A DNA stretch of 52,820 nt from Actinomycetota bacterium (GTDB taxonomy: Bacteria > Actinomycetota > Actinomycetes > Streptosporangiales > Streptosporangiaceae), in NCBI GenBank assembly GCA_027314515.1, contig DAHVAR010000048.1:1-52820 (forward strand), written 5' to 3'. The notes under the pieces were generated by a model. The model saw only the letters and a program-made list of their open reading frames with translations, did no database searches and was not told the origin of the DNA. Shown piece by piece: positions 48,039 through 52,820 of this stretch; within the stretch, counting starts at the first letter, position 1, and every line of letters starts with the position of its first letter. The translations under genes and the position numbers were made by a program.

Positions 48039-48180
48039 TAGTTGAGCTGGGTCGCGGCCATGCGGCGCGCCGCCGTTCACCATCACCACCGGCCGCCCGG
48101 TGCTCCTGGCCACTGCGACCCCGTCCGAGCACGTCGGCCGCTAACCGCCCGTTCCCGGCCTTACGGCCGCTCTCGCTTGG

Positions 48181-48480
48181 CTAGCTTGCGACGAGTTCGT
48201 CCCCGGTGCGCTCGTAGTGGTTGCGCGCGTTCTCCAGCAGATCGCGCCAGGACGTTACGTCTGGCCGGCGGCGGAGCAACGCACGGCGCTCGCGCTCGGT
48301 CATCCCGCCCCAGACGCCGAACTCGATCCGGTTGTCCAGGGCGTCGGCCAGGCACTCTGTCCTGACCGGGCAGCCGCGGCAGATCAGCTTGGCCCGGTTC
48401 TGCGCCGCGCCCTGGACGAATAGCTCGTCCGGGTCAGTTCCCTTGCACGCGGCACGCGCAGTCCAGTCCGTGATCCACAT
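48181..48480 (-). CDS. whiB4: WhiB-family iron-sulfur regulator (WhiB4-like)
   Basis: 99 residues from ATG 48480 (AGAGGAG about nine bases upstream). Four cluster cysteines C12, C34, C37, C43 (CX21CX2CX5C), then the GVWGG turn and a basic C-terminal segment ERERRALLRRR. WhiB proteins bind a 4Fe-4S cluster and sense redox/NO. Position next to the ArsA pair and ponA2 is that of mycobacterial whiB4. An inverted repeat lies in its upstream region (48549-48578). Confidence 0.9.
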   Translation of the reverse strand: MWITDWTARAACKGTDPDELFVQGAAQNRAKLICRGCPVRTECLADALDNRIEFGVWGGMTERERRALLRRRPDVTSWRDLLENARNHYERTGDELVAS

Positions 48481-48883
48481 GTGGTCCAGCTCCTCTGATC
48501 GTCACGCCCGCGGGAGGTGATCACGCCCGGGTGGCGTTCAGTTGCGGTCCGGAGCCAACTCGGGGCGACAGGCTCCGGCGAGTGATGGTCGCGGAAGAGT
48601 AACTTACGGAAGTCCGGCGCGCAGCGCTAGCCCCCAGCCGGCCCATTCATGAATAGCCCGGTTGGGCTATAGAGCCTTGAGTGGCTAGTCGCTACACTCC
48701 GGCCGCTCGGCGTGATCCCCTGTATCCGGGAAACGGCTACGAACAGCTAATGGCCGGTCACTTGAGGCTACATCGGCGTGAGCCGGGCAGCGGTGCCCGC
48801 TGGACTGGTCGGTAGGCGGGGTCTGTGGGGCCGAGCCGGAGCGCTGCCGGCTCGTCCGGTGGCTGGCAGTTGCCCAATGAGCG
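48481..48883. other. Divergent whiB/ponA2 intergenic region
   Basis: About 400 bases without a gene. It holds a direct repeat (TGATC-TCACGCCCG near 48496 and 48518), a GTGATCAC palindrome (48517-48524), the hairpin at 48549-48578 and a TAGCCT box for ponA2. A comparatively AT-rich stretch lies around 48640-48700. Confidence 0.5.
48549..48578. promoter_or_regulatory. Inverted repeat upstream of whiB
   Basis: CCGGAGCC and GGCTCCGG, perfect 8-base arms around 14 bases, 69-98 bases before the whiB ATG. It may form a leader hairpin or bind a regulator. Confidence 0.45.
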
Positions 48884-48889
48884 TAGCCT
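48884..48889 (+). promoter_or_regulatory. Putative -10 box of ponA2 (leaderless)
   Basis: TAGCCT, six bases before GTG 48896; no Shine-Dalgarno sequence between. Confidence 0.5.
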
Positions 48890-48895
48890 TGGCCC

Positions 48896-51178
48896 GTGCA
48901 AACCGCGTTGCGCCGCGCCGGCGCGTTGCCCGGCGGGACCTTCATCCGCCTCTTGCTGATGAGCATTGTGGCTGCCTTGCTGGTCGCCGCCGCCGCGTTT
49001 CCGATCGTCGGCATTACCGGCATCGCAGCGCGCGATGCTGCCAATACCTTCAACACGCTGCAGGTCGGCAAGCTCGGCGCAGCGCCGCTCAGGTCGATCC
49101 TTTACGACGCCGAAGGCCAGCCCATCGCCTACTTCTACCCGTACGGCGTCTACCGCGTGCCGGTCACCTTCAACCAGATCGCGCCGGTGATGCGCGACGC
49201 GATCGTGGCGATCGAAGACGACACTTTCTACTCCCAGGGTGCGCTAGACCCGCGCGGCACGTTGCGAGCGCTCGTCAGCGATCTCACCGGCCGGCAACTG
49301 CAGGGCGCATCCACTTTCGCGCAGCAGTACGTCAAGAACGTCAAGATCCTGCAGGCGGGCAACAACCTGGTCGCGGCATACCAGGCCTTCGCGCCCGACC
49401 TGCAGCGCAAGATCCAGCAGCTGCGGCTGGCCGCGGCTGTCGAGCACGAACTGACCCAGCAGCAGCTGCTGGCGTCTTACCTCAACGTCGCGTACTTCGA
49501 TAACCACTCCTACGGCATCCAGGTCGCGGCCGAGACTTACTTCAGCAAGAGCGCGTCGCAGCTGACTTTGCCGGAGGCGGCCCTGCTGGCCGGCATCGTG
49601 CAGTCGCCGACGGCATACGACCCGTTCGCCTACCCCGCTGCGGCTCTCCAGCGCCGGTCCGAGGTGCTCACCCGGATGTGGCAGCTGCGCTATGTGACCA
49701 AGCAAGCGGCGCTCGCCGCGGAAAAGGCACCGCTCGGCCTGAAGCCGTCGGCTGTGCCGCTCGACGTCGGATGCACCAGCCCCTCGGCGGCGAAGACGGC
49801 GTTCTTCTGTGACTACGTCGAGCACGTCCTTGAGCTCAACTACCCGGCGGTCTGGACGGACATCCAGAACTCCGGCGGGCTCGCTATCTACACCACGCTG
49901 AACATGCGCGACCAGCTCGTCGCTGACCGGGCCGTCAGCTACGTCGAGCCGGCCTACAACGCCGCGATCAATCCGAACCACAATGCCGATACCGAAGTGC
50001 TGCTCCAGCCGGGTACCGGGGACGTGCGGGCCATCGCGGTCAACCAGACGTACGGCACCGGGCCAGGCCAGACCGAGATCGACTACGCGGTCAACCAGCA
50101 GTACGGCGGTGACGGCACCGGCGTGCAGACCGGGTCATCGGCGAAGATCTTCACTCTGGTCACCGCTTTGCAGCACGGCGACCCGCTCGGCCATGCCATC
50201 AAGGTCAAGAATCCGGATACGATCGGCCCGTTCCCGACCTGTCATGGCGGGGTGCTCGCGCCCTTTAGCTTCCAGAACGCCGAGGCCCCGTTCAAGGGCT
50301 CTCAGATCTGGCAGCTGAACGAGGCCACCGTTCAGTCGGTCAATACCTACTTCGTCAACCTGGAGAACCAGGTCGGCATCTGCAACGTGGTCAAGACCGC
50401 GGTGCGGCTGGGCATGACCCGGGCTGACGGAACCTCGCTGATGCAGTACGACCACGCGCTCGGGCGCCTCGGCGGGCTGCCGGCCTATGACTACTCCAGC
50501 TTCACGCTCGGCTCGGTCGGGGTGTCGCCGATGAGCATGGCCGCCGCCTACGCGTCGCTGGCCGCGCGCGGCATGTACTGCGGCCCGCGCGCGATCACGA
50601 AGATCGAGGTCGCTGCCACCCACCAGCAGTTGCCGGTGGCGCCTCCGAGCTGCCACCGGGTCATGTCGCGGGGCGTCGCCGACGCGGCCAACTACATCCT
50701 GCAGGGCGTGCTCACCCAGCCTGGCGGGACCGCGTACGGCCGCGCCGTTCCTGGCCATCAGGAGGCAGGCAAGACCGGTACCGCCAACACTGGCTATTAC
50801 GCGGATTTCGCCGGCTACACGCCGACCCTGGTCTCGTACTCATCGGTGTTCAACCCGGTGAGCCCGACCAGGTACACGATGATCGGGCAAGGCTCCTGCT
50901 ATCGGGACATCGGCGGGCCGACCTGCCCCGGTCAGATGTACGGCGACAATGCGCCGGCCGCCACCTGGGAGTACACGTTCCTGCATTTGCCCCTGGGCCC
51001 CGACGTGCCGTTCGTCTACCCGCCAAGCAGTTTCTTCTCGCTGGGGAACGGCCTGGCCGCGCCAGTGACGGTCGGCGGGCCGACGAAGCACGTCAAGGGG
51101 AAGGGCGGCGGACCGGGTAAGGGCGGCGGCGGCGGTCCCGGCAAGGGCGGCGGCGGGGGCGGCAAGGGCGGCGGATAG
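48896..51178 (+). CDS. ponA2: Bifunctional penicillin-binding protein (PonA2-like)
   Basis: 760 residues. One membrane anchor (about 17-40), a GT51 transglycosylase with AIEDDTFYSQG (catalytic Glu near 107) and GASTFAQQYVKN (about 137-148), then a transpeptidase with SxxK (S414-S-A-K417), SVN (about 482-484) and KTG (K626). It polymerises and cross-links peptidoglycan. No PASTA domain is visible, unlike mycobacterial PonA2. The last 27 residues are a Gly/Lys-only tail (PGKGGGGG type), likely a flexible polycation outside the cell. Divergent from whiB. Confidence 0.94.
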   Translation: MQTALRRAGALPGGTFIRLLLMSIVAALLVAAAAFPIVGITGIAARDAANTFNTLQVGKLGAAPLRSILYDAEGQPIAYFYPYGVYRVPVTFNQIAPVMRDAIVAIEDDTFYSQGALDPRGTLRALVSDLTGRQLQGASTFAQQYVKNVKILQAGNNLVAAYQAFAPDLQRKIQQLRLAAAVEHELTQQQLLASYLNVAYFDNHSYGIQVAAETYFSKSASQLTLPEAALLAGIVQSPTAYDPFAYPAAALQRRSEVLTRMWQLRYVTKQAALAAEKAPLGLKPSAVPLDVGCTSPSAAKTAFFCDYVEHVLELNYPAVWTDIQNSGGLAIYTTLNMRDQLVADRAVSYVEPAYNAAINPNHNADTEVLLQPGTGDVRAIAVNQTYGTGPGQTEIDYAVNQQYGGDGTGVQTGSSAKIFTLVTALQHGDPLGHAIKVKNPDTIGPFPTCHGGVLAPFSFQNAEAPFKGSQIWQLNEATVQSVNTYFVNLENQVGICNVVKTAVRLGMTRADGTSLMQYDHALGRLGGLPAYDYSSFTLGSVGVSPMSMAAAYASLAARGMYCGPRAITKIEVAATHQQLPVAPPSCHRVMSRGVADAANYILQGVLTQPGGTAYGRAVPGHQEAGKTGTANTGYYADFAGYTPTLVSYSSVFNPVSPTRYTMIGQGSCYRDIGGPTCPGQMYGDNAPAATWEYTFLHLPLGPDVPFVYPPSSFFSLGNGLAAPVTVGGPTKHVKGKGGGPGKGGGGGPGKGGGGGGKGGG

Positions 51179-51233
51179 CCCCCCGCCAGGCCACTTAGCA
51201 GCCGCGAGTCGGCCCGAGGTCAGGGCTGGCTGT

Positions 51234-51276
51234 TACCTAGCCCGACGGCTACCTAGCCCGACGGCTACCTAGGCCG
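51234..51276. repeat. 16-bp tandem repeat (x2.7) at the 3' end of yqeY
   Basis: Two perfect copies of TACCTAGCCCGACGGC and a third, partial copy that contains the yqeY stop codon (51269-51271). Otherwise non-coding. Confidence 0.9.
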
Positions 51277-51724
51277 TCAGTCGGTTCTTGACCATGGCCG
51301 CCGCCCTGCTGCCTTCGGCCCGGCCGGCCACCCGCGGCGTCACGACCTTCATCACCTGGCCTATCCCGGCAGGACCCGACGCGCCGGTCTCGGCGATCGC
51401 CGCTCCCACCAGGGCGGCCAGTTCGTCATCGGTCAGCTGAACGGGCAGGTAGGCGGCCAGCACTTCTTCCTCGGCTAGCTCGGCGGCGGCCTGGTCGTCT
51501 CGGCCTGCCCCGGCGAACGCCGCAGCAGCCTCCCGGCGCCGTTTGGCCTCCCTGGTGAGGATCTTGGTTATCTCATCATCGGTGAGGTCATGGGCTGCCG
51601 CGCCGGACACTTCCTCGTTACTGATGGAAGTCAGGGCCATCCGGATGGTGCGGGTCCGCGTCTCATCCCGTGCCTTCATCGCGGCGGTGAGGTCGATTCT
51701 CAGCTGGTCCTTCAGAGTAGCCAT
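51269..51724 (-). CDS. GatB/YqeY domain protein
   Basis: 151 residues from ATG 51724 (AGGA seven bases upstream). It is the stand-alone YqeY helical protein related to the GatB tail that binds tRNA: LKDQLRIDLTAAMKARDETRTRTIRMALTSISNEEV, AELAEEEVLAAYLPVQLTDDEL and GQVMKVVTPRVAGRAEGSRAAAMVKNRL. The molecular role is not established. It is convergent with ponA2 and divergent from the phosphoesterase. Confidence 0.92.
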   Translation of the reverse strand: MATLKDQLRIDLTAAMKARDETRTRTIRMALTSISNEEVSGAAAHDLTDDEITKILTREAKRRREAAAAFAGAGRDDQAAAELAEEEVLAAYLPVQLTDDELAALVGAAIAETGASGPAGIGQVMKVVTPRVAGRAEGSRAAAMVKNRLTA

Positions 51725-51816
51725 GGGACTATCCTGCCGGTCCGGCGCCTTCGGCGCTGCCGCGGGCACGCGGGTGCGCGGCAGGTGCAGTGCGACAGGC
51801 GTGGCACCATGTGTGA

Positions 51817-52728
51817 ATGCGCGCGCGAACCCTACTCAAAGCTGGTCTCCTGGTCGGCGCGGCCGGTCTTGGTTATGCGTCCGTGATCGAGCGGAATTGG
51901 TTCGCCCTGCGGCAATATTCCGTTCCGGTGCTGCCGGCGGGCTCGCCACCATTGCGCATCCTTCACATTTCCGACGTGCACCTCACACCGGGTCGCCACC
52001 GGCTGCTGTCCTGGCTGCGATCCCTCGATGCGCTTGAGCCTGACCTGGTCGTCAACACCGGCGACTCGATCGCGCATCAGCAGGCCGTGGAGCCGTTCCT
52101 GACGGCCATCGGCCCGCTTCTGGACCGCCCGGGCGTGTTCGTGTTCGGCTCCAATGACCTGTACTCACCCAGGATCAAGAACCCGCTGCGGTACTTGCGC
52201 GGACCTAGTTTCGGTGATCACGACCGGGATACGCCCGACCTGCCCTGGCTGGATCTCGGCGAGGGAATGGAGAGCGCTGGCTGGCTCGATGCCAATAACA
52301 GGCGCGGCCGGATCAAAGTCGGCGAACACGACATCGAAGTAGCCGGCGTGCACGACTCGCATATCCGCCGGGACCGGTACGACGCGGTGGCTGGCCCTGC
52401 CGATCCAGCTGCTGATCTGCGTCTCGGTGTCATGCACTCGCCCGAGCCTGCTGTCCTCGACAGGTTCGGAGCCGACGGCTTCGACTTGCTGCTAGCCGGC
52501 CACACCCACGGCGGCCAGGTCTGCCTGCCCGGCTACGGCGCGCTGGTAACGAACTGCAGCATCACCACCGACATGGTCAGCGGCCTGCACCGCTACCCGG
52601 CGGCGGCCACGGCCGCCGCGCCGTGGCTGCATGTCTCGGCCGGTCTCGGGACGGCCCCGACTGCCCCGATTCGCTTCTCCTGCCGCCCAGAGGCTACGCT
52701 GCTCACGCTGGTGGCCGGGATCCGCTAG
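51817..52728 (+). CDS. Calcineurin-like metallophosphoesterase
   Basis: 303 residues. A hydrophobic N-terminal segment (about 6-24) suggests a membrane anchor. Metal motifs in order: HISDVHL (D53, H55), NTGDSI, GSNDLYSPR (GNH-type, Ser-Asn-Asp), the later GVMHSPEP, and GHTHGGQVCLPG. This is the YkuE-like group, often acting on lipid-linked or UDP-sugar substrates; position matches Rv3683. A tRNA gene follows 17 bases after the stop. Confidence 0.9.
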   Translation: MRARTLLKAGLLVGAAGLGYASVIERNWFALRQYSVPVLPAGSPPLRILHISDVHLTPGRHRLLSWLRSLDALEPDLVVNTGDSIAHQQAVEPFLTAIGPLLDRPGVFVFGSNDLYSPRIKNPLRYLRGPSFGDHDRDTPDLPWLDLGEGMESAGWLDANNRRGRIKVGEHDIEVAGVHDSHIRRDRYDAVAGPADPAADLRLGVMHSPEPAVLDRFGADGFDLLLAGHTHGGQVCLPGYGALVTNCSITTDMVSGLHRYPAAATAAAPWLHVSAGLGTAPTAPIRFSCRPEATLLTLVAGIR

Positions 52729-52745
52729 ACTTCTCGGGCGGTCAG

Positions 52746-52819
52746 CGGGGTGTGGCGCAGCTTGGCAGCGCGCTTCGTTCGGGACGAAGAGGCCGCCGGT
52801 TCAAATCCGGCCACCCCGA
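52746..52819 (+). tRNA. tRNA-Pro (anticodon CGG)
   Basis: 74 bases fold into a full cloverleaf: acceptor CGGGGTG/CACCCCG, D-arm GCGC/GCGC, anticodon stem CTTCG/CGAAG with loop TTCGGGA (anticodon CGG, reading CCG), T-arm GCCGG-TTCAAAT-CCGGC, discriminator A. CCA is not encoded, as is usual in actinobacteria (only one C remains before the window ends). Confidence 0.97.
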
Positions 52820-52820
52820 C

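Overview
The window is chromosomal core DNA from a high-GC actinobacterium. Lsr2, WhiB, ClpC1, a PonA2-type penicillin-binding protein, an NlpC/P60 hydrolase, DUF2516, DUF3180 and an F420-associated-type metalloprotease all occur, with frequent GTG starts and 4-base stop/start overlaps. From memory, gene order matches two Mycobacterium tuberculosis blocks: radA-disA-mutY-clpC1-lsr2-lysS-coaX-panC-folKBPE-ftsH-hpt-tilS-dacB-ppa, and crp-MBL-ridA-arsA pair-whiB4-ponA2-phosphoesterase. The pan/nad arrangement (panC-nadB-nadC-coaX, no panD) is closer to Streptomyces. The genus cannot be fixed from sequence alone; a Streptosporangiales-like actinomycete is a reasonable guess. I see no insertion sequence, prophage, CRISPR array or rRNA.

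Layout. 0-10 kb: a partial secreted protein, a HisC/Pat aminotransferase, an NrtR-like Nudix regulator divergent from a BlaI/M56 protease pair, an XRE regulator-DUF2516-AlaX cluster, an OatA-like O-acyltransferase with an SGNH domain, and an asparaginase II/BKACE pair. 10-21.6 kb: DTD, a TIM-barrel isomerase, radA-disA-mutY, clpC1, lsr2, a 53-residue membrane protein and an ArgA-type acetyltransferase. A c-di-AMP (ydaO) riboswitch follows, ahead of an NlpC/P60 wall hydrolase that ends in a strong terminator. 21.6-40.5 kb: a 19 kb same-strand run, lysS-coaX-nadC-nadB-panC-DUF2520-DUF3180-folK-folB-folP-lysyltransferase-like protein-folE-ftsH-hpt-tilS-metalloprotease-dacB. 40.6-52.8 kb: ppa, crp, MBL/NUDIX/RidA/DUF4177, an SPFH protein, two ArsA-type ATPases, whiB, ponA2, yqeY, a metallophosphoesterase and tRNA-Pro(CGG).

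How the genes work together. Themes are cofactor supply (folate, pantothenate/CoA, NAD), proteostasis (ClpC1, FtsH), genome maintenance (RadA, DisA, MutY, Lsr2), translation quality control (AlaX, DTD, TilS, LysS) and wall remodelling (O-acyltransferase, NlpC/P60, DacB, PonA2). DisA (c-di-AMP synthase) and a c-di-AMP riboswitch lie about 6 kb apart, a complete signal-to-wall-hydrolase route in one neighbourhood.

The least expected observations are at sequence level. Many short tandem duplications occur: those in coding sequence have periods of 15, 18 or 36, and those between genes have periods of 7, 11 or 16. One 36-bp unit recurs in two unrelated genes, tilS and a NUDIX hydrolase. At least seven start codons sit 6-7 bases after a TANNNT box, the arrangement expected for leaderless mRNAs. 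Two genes of 51 and 53 codons were found by reading the gaps. I did not find a convincing new multi-gene system; this is mostly conserved core genome.
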